DNA of 64,000 nucleotides, taken from Litchfieldella qijiaojingensis (lineage in GTDB: Bacteria > Pseudomonadota > Gammaproteobacteria > Pseudomonadales > Halomonadaceae). Below the pieces are notes generated by a model. That model saw nothing but the letters and a program-made list of their open reading frames with translations. It had not been told where the DNA came from and did no database searches. The stretch lies in NCBI RefSeq assembly GCF_014651875.1, contig NZ_BMXS01000002.1:62001-126000 (forward strand), in the 5' to 3' direction. Shown here one piece after another: positions 1-7,990 of this stretch (the stretch's first letter is position 1; each line of letters opens with the position of its first letter). Position numbers and translations under genes: made by a program.

Positions 1-68
1 CTCAGTGTGGCGACAGCCACCAACACCAGTGCCAATGTCGAGGTCAGGTAACGACGGATGGAACTCAT
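1..68 (-). CDS. Sensor histidine kinase, N-terminal fragment (runs off left edge)
   Basis: Only the first 22 codons are in the window. Read on the minus strand from the ATG at 68-66, they give a short basic start (MSSIRRYL) and then a hydrophobic stretch (TLALVLVAVATL), as expected for the first membrane helix of a sensor kinase. The ATG overlaps the response regulator stop in an ATGA, so the two are translationally coupled, as is usual for a regulator-kinase pair. The kinase identity rests on this context; no catalytic domain is visible. By analogy with PmrB/QseC it would be an inner-membrane sensor that phosphorylates the adjacent regulator. Confidence 0.6.
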   Translation of the reverse strand, partial: MSSIRRYLTSTLALVLVAVATL

Positions 69-730
69 GCCACTCGACTATCCAGGCGATAACCGATCCC
101 ACGCACGGTAGCGATCAGCTTCTTATTATCGAGCTTGCGACGCAGGTGGTGCACATGCACCTCCAAGGCGTTGGACGCCACTTCCTCGCCCCACCCGTAG
201 AGCAGGCTTTCCAGACGTGAGCGTGGCAGCACCTTGTCAGGGTGACGCGCCAGCTCCAGCAACAAGGCGAATTCACGCCGTCCCAGGATGACCTCCTGCC
301 CCTGCCAGCTCACCCGATGCTGGGCCTCGTCGATCGCCAGCCCGCCAAGGATCAACTCCTGAGAGGCACGACCTTCGGAACGACGCGTCACCACCCGCAA
401 GCGGGCCAGCAGCTCCTGGAGGTCAAAGGGCTTGAGCACATAGTCATCGGCACCGGCGTCCAAGCCGCGAATGCGTTCCTCCACGGCATCGCGGGCCGTG
501 AGTATCAACACCGGCAAACGACTATGACGACGAATTTCGGCCAATACCTCCAAACCGTCGATATCGGGCAAGCCCAGGTCGAGTATTACCACCGAGAAAT
601 CCTCGGTCTTCAAAGCCGCCAGAGCATCGACGCCCCGTGACAACCAGTCCACCGCATAGCCAGCACGTATGAGAGCGGTCTTGACGCCATCACCAAGCAG
701 CGGATCGTCTTCCACCAGCAACACTCGCAT
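65..730 (-). CDS. OmpR-family response regulator, PmrA/QseB-like
   Basis: A 221-residue two-domain regulator. The receiver domain (about 1-115) has the acidic pair in VEDD, the phosphoacceptor Asp51 in ILDLGLPD and the conserved Lys100 in VLKPF. The C-terminal half (about 125-218) is an OmpR/PhoB winged helix ending in VRGIGYRL. Length and motifs fit the PmrA/BasR-QseB group, which in enterics and Pseudomonas controls lipid A modification. The divergent gene set modifies lipid A and is preceded by two PmrA-box-like repeats, which supports a PmrA-like role. The start at 730 lies only 13 bp from a MITE-like element, so the promoter is either inside that element or beyond it. Family assignment is firm; the PmrA role is inferred from context. 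Confidence 0.85.
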   Translation of the reverse strand: MRVLLVEDDPLLGDGVKTALIRAGYAVDWLSRGVDALAALKTEDFSVVILDLGLPDIDGLEVLAEIRRHSRLPVLILTARDAVEERIRGLDAGADDYVLKPFDLQELLARLRVVTRRSEGRASQELILGGLAIDEAQHRVSWQGQEVILGRREFALLLELARHPDKVLPRSRLESLLYGWGEEVASNALEVHVHHLRRKLDNKKLIATVRGIGYRLDSRVA

Positions 731-743
731 CGTCTGTCCTCAC

Positions 744-889
744 TAGGGTTTGTCCGAAAAGTCGCCGAGCGATGGCCAGACAAGGCAAACATCAGCGAAA
801 AGACGGAGTTTACGTGGTTGTAAATGAGTACTTTGAGCTGATTTTTAACGCCGTATGGGCGAGCGCAGGTAGTTTTCGGACAAAGTCTA
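744..889. mobile_element. MITE-like element with terminal inverted repeats and TA duplication
   Basis: The segment is bounded by near-perfect inverted repeats: 744-762 reads TAGGGTTTGTCCGAAAAGT and the reverse complement of 871-889 reads TAGACTTTGTCCGAAAACT, with three mismatches in 19. Each end carries TA, the target duplication typical of IS630/Tc1-mariner elements, which leaves about 142 bp between the TAs. No open reading frame large enough for a transposase is present, so it would be non-autonomous. It fills most of the gap between the response regulator and the glycosyltransferase operon. The class is inferred from structure; no second copy is in this window. Confidence 0.6.
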
Positions 890-918
890 ACTCCTGACCG
901 CCATCATCGACGCTGTGC

Positions 919-935
919 CTTAAGGTTTCCTTAAT
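919..935 (+). promoter_or_regulatory. PmrA-box-like operator 1
   Basis: CTTAAG, five bases, then CTTAAT: a direct repeat with 11-bp periodicity. This matches the known PmrA/BasR box, two TTAA-core half-sites separated by five bases. A possible -10 (TAGCTA, about 955-960) lies some 20 bp downstream, so a regulator bound here could activate the glycosyltransferase operon starting at 1040. The binding role is inferred. Confidence 0.55.
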
Positions 936-973
936 GGCGCCGCTCTCACCGGCATAGCTATCGGCCACCGAAG

Positions 974-990
974 CTTAAGGATACCTTAAG
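974..990 (+). promoter_or_regulatory. PmrA-box-like operator 2
   Basis: CTTAAG, GATAC, CTTAAG: a second direct repeat with the same 6-5-6 layout as the first box, 55 bp further on. Because CTTAAG is itself palindromic, the box reads as a match on both strands and could serve either divergent gene. It lies 49 bp before the glycosyltransferase start, so it could be an activator site or a downstream operator. Confidence 0.5.
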
Positions 991-1039
991 CTAATGGCAC
1001 CAGGCTGAGCGAGTCCATCATCCATCGAGGTCATCGCGT

Positions 1040-1798
1040 ATGCCTGCCCCTCTGGTCTCCCTAATCGTTCCCGCTAGGGACGAAGCGGACAATCTGCCCT
1101 CACTTCTCGACGAAATCGAGCGAGCCTTGGGTACGCTCGATCATGAAGTTCTGGTGGTCGACGACGGCTCTCGCGACCATAGCTGGGAGCTGCTGTGCGA
1201 ACGTGCCGCCGACGATCCACGGCTGATGGTGTTGCGGCATGCCGTGAGTGCCGGTCAGAGCACCTCGATCTGGCATGCAGCCCGCCTCGCACGTGGCTCT
1301 TGGCTGGCAACCCTGGACGCCGACGGCCAAAACGACCCGGCCGATATCCCTCGCTTGCTGGAGCAGGCGCAACGCAACGACGTGGCAATGATCACCGGTC
1401 ACCGCACCCTGCGGCGGGATAGCTGGCTCAAACGCGTTTCGTCGCGCATCGCCAACTGGGTACGTACGACGCTGCTGGGCGATGCCACACCGGATACCGG
1501 ATGCGGTCTCAAGATCGTGCGTCGCGATATTTTTCTCACCCTGCCCTATTTCGATCACATGCACCGCTTCCTGCCCGCCCTGGTTCAGTCCCAGGGCGGG
1601 TGTTGCCTGTCGCTGCCGGTCAATCACCGGCCCCGGCGGGCGGGCCGTTCCCACTACGGCTTGCACGATCGCCTGTGGGCAGGGCTGGTCGACCTGCTCG
1701 GCGTGATGTGGCTATGCCGGCGATCACGGTTGCCGATCATGAAGCCTCCCTTGGGAGCCTGCGACGATATCGTCCGTCATTCGAAGGAGGTCGCATGA
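1040..1798 (+). CDS. Family 2 glycosyltransferase, ArnC/DPM1-like
   Basis: A 252-residue GT2 (GT-A fold) enzyme. The nucleotide-sugar site shows VDDGSRD (Asp41-Asp42) and the metal-binding DxD region LDADGQND (Asp93, Asp95). Enzymes of this group load a sugar onto undecaprenyl or dolichyl phosphate on the cytoplasmic face. Unlike ArnC, it has no clear pair of C-terminal membrane helices and is closer in size to soluble DPM1-type synthases. A GAGG motif sits nine bases before the ATG. The gene overlaps the next by ATGA, and the third gene is ArnT-like, so it probably makes the lipid-linked sugar donor for lipid A decoration. The sugar cannot be read from sequence; arnA, arnB and arnD are absent here. 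Confidence 0.8.
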   Translation: MPAPLVSLIVPARDEADNLPSLLDEIERALGTLDHEVLVVDDGSRDHSWELLCERAADDPRLMVLRHAVSAGQSTSIWHAARLARGSWLATLDADGQNDPADIPRLLEQAQRNDVAMITGHRTLRRDSWLKRVSSRIANWVRTTLLGDATPDTGCGLKIVRRDIFLTLPYFDHMHRFLPALVQSQGGCCLSLPVNHRPRRAGRSHYGLHDRLWAGLVDLLGVMWLCRRSRLPIMKPPLGACDDIVRHSKEVA

Positions 1799-2076
1799 AC
1801 CAGAGCGGAATGTGGCTGACGGTAGGATTTCTTGGCCAGGCATTATTCAGTGCACGCTTTCTGGTGCAGTGGCTCGCTAGCGAGCGTGCGCAGCGCAGCG
1901 TGGTACCACTGGCCTTCTGGTTCCTGAGCCTCGGAGGTGGCGCGACCCTGCTGGCCTATGCCGTGTACCGCCGCGACCCGGTGTTCGTGCTGGGTCAGGG
2001 AGCGGGGCTGATCATCTACCTGCGCAATCTGATGCTGATCCGTCGCGAAACATGCCAGCGGGAGACCGCCGCATGA
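1795..2076 (+). CDS. Lipid A biosynthesis N-terminal domain (LAB_N) membrane protein
   Basis: A 93-residue protein, almost entirely membrane-embedded, with about three hydrophobic segments (near 6-26, 36-58 and 62-80). The pattern FSARFLVQW followed by PLAFWFLSLGG is the signature of the LAB_N family, small proteins found beside lipid A glycosyltransferases and often thought to help flip or present the lipid-linked sugar, like ArnE/ArnF. A strong ribosome site (AAGGAGG, 1784-1790) precedes the ATG at 1795. It overlaps both neighbours by ATGA, so all three genes are translationally coupled. Family assignment is good; the flippase role is a hypothesis. Confidence 0.75.
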   Translation: MNQSGMWLTVGFLGQALFSARFLVQWLASERAQRSVVPLAFWFLSLGGGATLLAYAVYRRDPVFVLGQGAGLIIYLRNLMLIRRETCQRETAA

Positions 2077-3824
2077 TGGACACGTTCGCCTGTCTGCCGA
2101 CATTCACGCGTCGTCACGCACGTTTGGCAACATGGCTGCTGGTGTTGCTCGCGCTGCTCGTGCTGGGACTGGGCATCGGCCTCCGCGATCCCTGGCCCGC
2201 CGACGAACCGCGTTTCGCACTCAATGCCCTGGAGATGGTCACGACCGGCGAGTTCTGGCTTCCTCATCGCGGAGGGGAACTCTATCCCGACAAACCACCG
2301 CTGTTCATGTGGGCCACGGCCTTGAGCATCGCTGTCACTGGCTCAGTGCGGGCGGGATTCCTGCTACCGTCACTGTTCGCCGCCCTGGGTACCCTCGCCC
2401 TGGTGATGGACCTGCTACGCCGCTTGCATGGTCGCCGAATCGCGCTGTTCGGTGGCGTCGCGCTGCTGGCCTCGCTGCAGTTCACCCTGCAGGCCAAGAC
2501 CGCGCAAATCGACATGCTGCTAACCTTCTTCACCACCCTGGGCGCCTATGGTCTGCTGCGCCATGCCTTGCTGGGCCCGGCATGGCGCTGGTGGCGTGCG
2601 GGGTGGGCCGCCATGGGATTAGGGATTCTGACCAAGGGGGTCGGCTTCCTGCCATTGGCTCTGCTGCCCGCCTGGTATTGGTTGAGTCGCGATGGCCGGC
2701 TGACGCCTTTGCGCTTTCGCGAGTTGCTCGTTGGCATGGGAATAATGCTGGCAGTGATCGCCCTGTGGGGGTTACCGATGATCGTCATGACCACTCTCGG
2801 CGACGACCCGTCACTCGCCGCCTATCGCGACAATATCCTGTTCAAGCAGACCGGCGAGCGCTATGCCAACGCCTGGCACCATATCAAACCCTGGTATTAC
2901 TACCCACTCCAGGTGCTGCCCTGGGCCTGGATGCCACTGACACTGGCCCTGCCATGGGCGGTACCCGCCTGGTGGCGGCGCATCGAACGTCGTGACGCAC
3001 GCTACATCCTGCCGCTGAGTGCCATGGTGTTGATCATCGCCTTCTTCAGCCTGTCAGCGGGCAAGCGTGGCGTCTACATGCTGCCCACCATCCCATTGCT
3101 GGTACTGGTCATGACACCATTGTTGCCAGGGCTGTGGAGACAACGCGGCCTGCAGCGTCTTGGAGCGGCCACACTGGTGCTGCTGGGAGGCATTCTGCTT
3201 GCTGCTGGTACGCTGGGCAGTCTGGGCCTGCCAACCTTGCAAGCACTGGCCGAGCGACACGACCTATCGCCCTGGGCCTGGTGGATCACGCTCGGTGTGG
3301 TCGCTTTCGCCCTTCTCGGCTGGTTCAAGCCGCGACGCGGCCTGCTGGCACTGACGCTATGGCTCGCCGTGTTCTGGGTACTCTGGTCGACTTGGGGCTA
3401 TGGCCTGATGGACGCCACACGCTCTCCCAATGCCATGATGCAGCGCTTAGCCGCGATCACTGGACCTGATGCCTGGTTGGCACTGCCTGCTTTCGATGAG
3501 GAATTCCTGCTCCATAGCCGCCAGCCAAGCGTGCACTTCGGCTCCCACACCCCAATCGAGTCGCAACTCGAACGCGCTTATGCCTGGTTACAGCAAGCCC
3601 CCGACACGCGCTGGATGCTCATCGACCAGGGGCACCGCGACGACTTGGCATGTGTCATGCTCGATGAGGCCCGGGATCTCGGCTTTCAGAACAACGAAAC
3701 GTGGTGGCTGATTCCCGGCACAGCCGTTGTCGACTGCCAAGGTGACGAAGATGCCGCACCACTTTTCGTCGCTCCAACCAGCCTGCCAGCCTCCCGACTG
3801 GCGGTCGTGGCCAACGATGGCTAA
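2073..3824 (+). CDS. ArnT-like lipid-carrier-dependent glycosyltransferase
   Basis: About 583 residues with a long multi-helix membrane region and a C-terminal periplasmic part, the architecture of the ArnT/PMT (GT83/GT39) family. The N-terminal periplasmic loop holds the family's conserved acidic motif (DEPRFALNALEM) and then LYPDKPPLFMW, as in ArnT. Such enzymes move a sugar from undecaprenyl phosphate to lipid A phosphate at the periplasmic face. I chose the ATG at 2073 because it forms an ATGA overlap with the LAB_N stop; an ATG at 2052 would overlap further without benefit. With its two upstream partners it forms a minimal lipid A glycosylation unit. The sugar may be a hexosamine, as in the Francisella Flm or Bordetella Lgm systems, rather than aminoarabinose. 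Confidence 0.8.
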   Translation: MMDTFACLPTFTRRHARLATWLLVLLALLVLGLGIGLRDPWPADEPRFALNALEMVTTGEFWLPHRGGELYPDKPPLFMWATALSIAVTGSVRAGFLLPSLFAALGTLALVMDLLRRLHGRRIALFGGVALLASLQFTLQAKTAQIDMLLTFFTTLGAYGLLRHALLGPAWRWWRAGWAAMGLGILTKGVGFLPLALLPAWYWLSRDGRLTPLRFRELLVGMGIMLAVIALWGLPMIVMTTLGDDPSLAAYRDNILFKQTGERYANAWHHIKPWYYYPLQVLPWAWMPLTLALPWAVPAWWRRIERRDARYILPLSAMVLIIAFFSLSAGKRGVYMLPTIPLLVLVMTPLLPGLWRQRGLQRLGAATLVLLGGILLAAGTLGSLGLPTLQALAERHDLSPWAWWITLGVVAFALLGWFKPRRGLLALTLWLAVFWVLWSTWGYGLMDATRSPNAMMQRLAAITGPDAWLALPAFDEEFLLHSRQPSVHFGSHTPIESQLERAYAWLQQAPDTRWMLIDQGHRDDLACVMLDEARDLGFQNNETWWLIPGTAVVDCQGDEDAAPLFVAPTSLPASRLAVVANDG

Positions 3825-3876
3825 TGTAAAGGAGTCAGTCACCCGGACGCGTCCACCTTGCCGAGGTTTCGCGCCA

Positions 3877-4461
3877 ATGGTCATGAACATGTTTCCCAAG
3901 CTTCGGCATGCCGCTGTCGTGGCAGCGCTTCCCATGATGATGGCCAGCGCCATCAACGCCGATGAAGACGTGCCTTCTTATGCCAAGGCAGGGGACTTGA
4001 TGCGCCTGGATAACGGTGTGGTGATCGAAGGTGCCGACCTGACCAGCCCCGATGGCTATACCACGGGGTTTCGTGTGACGGCCGGCTTCAGCCCCTCGCA
4101 GTTGCCACGGCTAGACTTCGGGGCGGAACTGGCCTACCGCGAAAGCGACGAAGTGCCGACCTCGCTGAACAGTCAACATCTGATCCTCGACACTGTCAGT
4201 CTCGGAGGCGCCGTGCTGGCTGGTGTGCGAGTCGGCCGCCTGGGATTTTATGCCAAGTCCGGCATCGCAGGCTGGCATGGCGATTCGGTAACGCGTGAGA
4301 ACGCTTTCCCATCCGAGACTGGCGGCACCACTTGGCTACAGGGTTTCGGGGCCAAGTTGCAATTCGATCGCCTGATCAGCCGCCTCGAATACGAGGAAAT
4401 AGATGCGCCGAGCCTGGCGCATCTGAATCTGGCTACCGCCTCGATCCATTATCCCTTTTAG
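3877..4461 (+). CDS. Predicted outer-membrane beta-barrel protein, unknown function
   Basis: About 194 residues. The N-terminus looks like a Sec signal peptide (KLRHAAVVAALPMMM, probable cleavage after ASAINA). The mature part alternates polar and apolar residues, is rich in Gly, Tyr and Arg, and ends ATASIHYPF; a terminal Phe is the usual BAM-recognised end of an outer-membrane barrel. The size suits eight strands. I do not see the PagL or PagP signatures. The start at 3877 is chosen because the signal peptide begins there; an ATG at 3883 is possible. It lies 52 bp behind the ArnT-like gene on the same strand and may share its transcript, which would make it a candidate PmrA-regulated envelope protein. 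Confidence 0.6.
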   Translation: MVMNMFPKLRHAAVVAALPMMMASAINADEDVPSYAKAGDLMRLDNGVVIEGADLTSPDGYTTGFRVTAGFSPSQLPRLDFGAELAYRESDEVPTSLNSQHLILDTVSLGGAVLAGVRVGRLGFYAKSGIAGWHGDSVTRENAFPSETGGTTWLQGFGAKLQFDRLISRLEYEEIDAPSLAHLNLATASIHYPF

Positions 4462-4471
4462 GCTTTGCCTT

Positions 4472-7120
4472 CTAGCCGGTGTTGCGCAGGCCTGCGGCTA
4501 TCCCCGCCATGGTCACCATCAACGCACGGGAGAGTTCCGGGCTGATGGCACCATCGGCATCGCGATTGCGCTGCAGCAGCTCGGCCTGCAGGCCGTGCAA
4601 CGGGTCGATGTAAGGATTGCGCACCTCGATGGCTTGCCGGATCAGCGGCGTTTCCTCGAGCAGTTCCTGCTGGTCGAGGATGTGCAACAGTACGTTCTGC
4701 AGCCGGACGAAACGCTCGCGCAGATCCTTGCCCAGCGCTTGCAAGGCCGGCTCGTCCACCAGGCGATGCTCGTAATAGGCGGTGATCTCCACGTCGCCCT
4801 TGGCCAGCAGCATCTCCAGCATGTCCAGATAGGTACCGAAGAAGGGCCAGTTGTCGCGCATCTCGCGCAGGCGTTCCAGGCCACCCTCTTCTTCCAGACG
4901 CGTACTGAAGGCATCGCCACTCCCCAGCCAGGCCGGCAACATCAAGCGAGTCTGGGTCCAGGCGAAGATCCACGGGATGGCGCGCAACGTTTCCACCCCA
5001 CCATCCTGGCGACGCTTGGTGGGACGCGAGCCCAGTGGCAGACGCCCCAGCGCGCCCTCCGGCGTGACTGCGCGAAAATACGGCACGAAATCCGGATTCT
5101 CACGCACTACGCCAACATAGCCGCGATGGGCGATATCGGCCAGGCGATCCATCTCCTCGCGCCATTCGGGCCGGGGAGATGGCGGCGGCAGCAGTGTGGC
5201 CTCGAGCACCGCACAGGCGTAGATCTCCATCGAGCGTAACGCGATGTCCGGTTGCCCGAACTTGAAGCGAATCATCTCGCCCTGCTCGGTGACGCGCAGG
5301 CTGCCGTTTACCGAGCCCGGTGGTTGCGACAGGATTGCCGCGTGTGCCGGACCGCCTCCGCGGCCGACGGTCCCGCCACGACCGTGGAATAGGGTCAGGT
5401 CGACGCCATGCGATTCACAGACCTGAACCAGCGTTTCTTGTGCCCGGTACTGAGCCCAAGCAGCGGCAAGCTGCCCGGCATCCTTGGCCGAATCAGAGTA
5501 GCCGATCATCACTTCCTGGGCGTCGCCCGCCAGGTAACGGTAGCCCGGCAAGGCCAGCAGACGGTCGATGACGTCGCCGGCACGATTGAGATCGTCCAGG
5601 GTCTCGAATAGCGGCGCTATGGGCAGGCGCACGTCACCGCCCACTTCCTTCATCAACAGGGCCACGGCCAGGACATCGGAGGGTTGGGCGGCCATGGAAA
5701 TGATGTAGGTCCCCAAGGCTTCGCGCTGTTCCCGGGCGATGACACGGAAGGTGTCGATCACCTCGCGGGTCTCGGTGGAGCATTCCCAGCGACGGGGAAT
5801 CAGCGGCCGTGGCGATTCGAGCTCGGCAAGCAGGAAGTCCTGGCGTTGCGTCTCGTCCCAGTCGCGATAATGCCCCAACCCCAGGAAATCGGTCAGTTCC
5901 TCGAAGACCTGGGCATGCCGGCTGGCTTCCTGACGAATGTCGAGCTTGGTGAGGGTCACGCCGAATACCGCCACACGACGCAGGGTATCCAGCAGCACGC
6001 CATTGGCGATGGTGTCGAGCCCCACGTCGCACAGCGAGCGGTAGCAGGTCAACAGCGGAGCATAGAGCTGGTCGCGATTCTCGATGATCGGTCCGCCTTC
6101 GTAGGGACGACCGTCAAGACACGCCTTTGCCCAGTCGCGGGTAGCCTCGACGCGCGCCGCCAGGCGCTTGAGCAGCACACGGTAGGGCTCGGCTTCGTCG
6201 CCGACCTCGGCCCGCAATGCGCTGTTGGCCTTCCACATCGAGAGCTCGGCCTTCAATTGATCGAGGTCACGCAGATAGAGGTCGGCGGCCATCCAACGTC
6301 CCAGCAACAGTACCTCGCGGGTGACCTTGGCGGTGACATTGGGATTGCCGTCGCGATCACCTCCCATCCAGGAGGCGAAGCGCAGTGGCGCGGCGTCCAG
6401 CGGCAAGCGCTCGCCGGCGGTTTCCAGCAGCAGCACATCGAGATCGCGATGGAAATCGGGCACCGCCTGCCACAGCGAGTTCTCGATCACTGCGAATCCC
6501 CACTTGGCTTCGTCCACCGGGGTCGGGCGCTCGTGGCGAATCTCGTCGGTATGCCAGGCCTGGCTGATCAGTTCTTCCAGGCGGCCATGTACGCGGCTGA
6601 CCTTCTCTGGGTAGTCGCTCGAGGCTTCGATGGCCGTCAGGCACTCATCGATGGCGTCGTACTTCTGGATTAGGGTGCGGCGAATGACTTCGGTGGGATG
6701 CGCTGTCAGCACCAGCTCGACACGCATGCCGGCCAGGGTTTCCACCAGCTTGCGCGGTGAGTGCCCCCGCTGCTGGGCACGCTCGAGCAATTCGCCCAGC
6801 ACCGGCTGGGAGCCGGGTTTGTAGTCCTCGACGCGACGAAAGCGCGCCCGGTAGTGCTGTTCGGCGATATTGGCCAGGTTGAGGAACTGGTTGAAAGCAC
6901 GCGTCACCGGCAATAGGTCGCGATCGGGCAGCCGCCGCAGGTACTCGATCAGCTCGCGACGTGCCGGCTGATCACCCTGGCGACCGCGCTTGGCATAACC
7001 ACGGATGGCTTCGATCCTGTCGACGAAACCATCCCCCAGATCGTCGGCAATGGTCCGTCCCAGGCTGTCACCCAACACCCGCACATTTTCGCGCAGGGAT
7101 TCATGCAAGTCGTGGCTCAT
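4472..7120 (-). CDS. ppc: Phosphoenolpyruvate carboxylase
   Basis: An 882-residue enzyme, the length of E. coli Ppc (883), that carboxylates PEP to oxaloacetate to refill the TCA cycle. Catalytic signatures are intact: VLTAHPTE with the essential His, GYSDSAKDAG with the Lys, FHGRGGTVGRGGGP, and the C-terminus ending RNTG. The ATG at 7120 is preceded by a strong AGGAGG six bases upstream, so I prefer it to an in-frame start at 7162. It follows mazG by 42 bp on the same strand and converges on the outer-membrane gene, only 10 bp separating the two stops. No frameshift or missing residue was seen. Confidence 0.97.
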   Translation of the reverse strand: MSHDLHESLRENVRVLGDSLGRTIADDLGDGFVDRIEAIRGYAKRGRQGDQPARRELIEYLRRLPDRDLLPVTRAFNQFLNLANIAEQHYRARFRRVEDYKPGSQPVLGELLERAQQRGHSPRKLVETLAGMRVELVLTAHPTEVIRRTLIQKYDAIDECLTAIEASSDYPEKVSRVHGRLEELISQAWHTDEIRHERPTPVDEAKWGFAVIENSLWQAVPDFHRDLDVLLLETAGERLPLDAAPLRFASWMGGDRDGNPNVTAKVTREVLLLGRWMAADLYLRDLDQLKAELSMWKANSALRAEVGDEAEPYRVLLKRLAARVEATRDWAKACLDGRPYEGGPIIENRDQLYAPLLTCYRSLCDVGLDTIANGVLLDTLRRVAVFGVTLTKLDIRQEASRHAQVFEELTDFLGLGHYRDWDETQRQDFLLAELESPRPLIPRRWECSTETREVIDTFRVIAREQREALGTYIISMAAQPSDVLAVALLMKEVGGDVRLPIAPLFETLDDLNRAGDVIDRLLALPGYRYLAGDAQEVMIGYSDSAKDAGQLAAAWAQYRAQETLVQVCESHGVDLTLFHGRGGTVGRGGGPAHAAILSQPPGSVNGSLRVTEQGEMIRFKFGQPDIALRSMEIYACAVLEATLLPPPSPRPEWREEMDRLADIAHRGYVGVVRENPDFVPYFRAVTPEGALGRLPLGSRPTKRRQDGGVETLRAIPWIFAWTQTRLMLPAWLGSGDAFSTRLEEEGGLERLREMRDNWPFFGTYLDMLEMLLAKGDVEITAYYEHRLVDEPALQALGKDLRERFVRLQNVLLHILDQQELLEETPLIRQAIEVRNPYIDPLHGLQAELLQRNRDADGAISPELSRALMVTMAGIAAGLRNTG

Positions 7121-7162
7121 GGACTCCCTCCTCATGGCATCGCGGGTATTGTCCCACGACAC

Positions 7163-7990
7163 TCAACGATTGGTTTCGATGCGCTTGGCCTGTTGCCAAT
7201 GTCGCTCCATCTCATCGAGGTCGGCCTCGCCGAGACGTCCCTCCTCGGTCAACGCCGATTCGACATGACGGAAGCGCCGCTCGAATTTGGCATTGGTGGC
7301 CCGCAGCCGTTGCTCCGGGTCGGTTTTCAGGGTGCGTGCCAGGTTGACCACGGCAAACAGCAAATCGCCAACCTCTTCCCTTGCCAATTCACTCTCGTCG
7401 GCTGCCAGGGCCTGTTCGACCTCCTCGAGCTCTTCGCGAATCTTGGCGATCACCCCGCGTGCATCGGGCCAGTCGAAGCCGACCCGCGCGGCACGCTTGG
7501 ACAACTTGGCCGCGCGCGACAGTGCCGGCAGGGCACGCGGTACATCGTCAAGCACCGAAGTAGAGGCTCGTTCGGCACGCTCCTCGGCCTTGAAGCTTTC
7601 CCAACGCGAATGGACCTGGTGTGTCTCGACCTCGGCCGCAGTCGCTCCACCGCGTCGCGAAGCCAAGGTACCGTCGGGAAACACATGGGGGTGGCGACGC
7701 AGCATCTTGGCGGTCAGCGCATGTACCACGTCGTGGAAGTCGAAGCGCCCCTCTTCCGCGGCGAACTGGCTATAATAGACGACCTGAAACAACAGGTCGC
7801 CGAGCTCTCCGGGCAGTTCGTCGAAGGCTCGACGCTCGATGGCATCGGCCACTTCGTATGCCTCTTCCAGGGTATGCGGTACGATCGAGTCCCAGTCCTG
7901 CTTGAGATCCCAGGGACAGCCATCCCGTTCGTCGCGCAGCACCGCCATCAGGATCAGCAGGTCTTCGAGGTCATGTCGACGATCGTTCAT
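7163..7990 (-). CDS. mazG: Nucleoside triphosphate pyrophosphohydrolase MazG
   Basis: A 275-residue protein with two tandem MazG domains. The first has LRDERDGCPWDLKQ and the EExxE metal motif in LEEAYEVADAIE; the second has LEEVEQALAADE then EEVGDLLFAVVN. MazG hydrolyses (d)NTPs to monophosphates, removing aberrant nucleotides, and in E. coli it also lowers ppGpp. Its start codon overlaps the relA stop by ATGA, so synthase and presumed modulator of the alarmone are made together, as in many gammaproteobacteria. It is slightly longer than E. coli MazG (263). Confidence 0.93.
   Translation of the reverse strand: MNDRRHDLEDLLILMAVLRDERDGCPWDLKQDWDSIVPHTLEEAYEVADAIERRAFDELPGELGDLLFQVVYYSQFAAEEGRFDFHDVVHALTAKMLRRHPHVFPDGTLASRRGGATAAEVETHQVHSRWESFKAEERAERASTSVLDDVPRALPALSRAAKLSKRAARVGFDWPDARGVIAKIREELEEVEQALAADESELAREEVGDLLFAVVNLARTLKTDPEQRLRATNAKFERRFRHVESALTEEGRLGEADLDEMERHWQQAKRIETNR

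Noticed and set aside
610-792. 60-codon minus-strand frame running through the MITE into the response regulator start
   Set aside because: It overlaps the regulator out of frame and has no transposase or toxin features.
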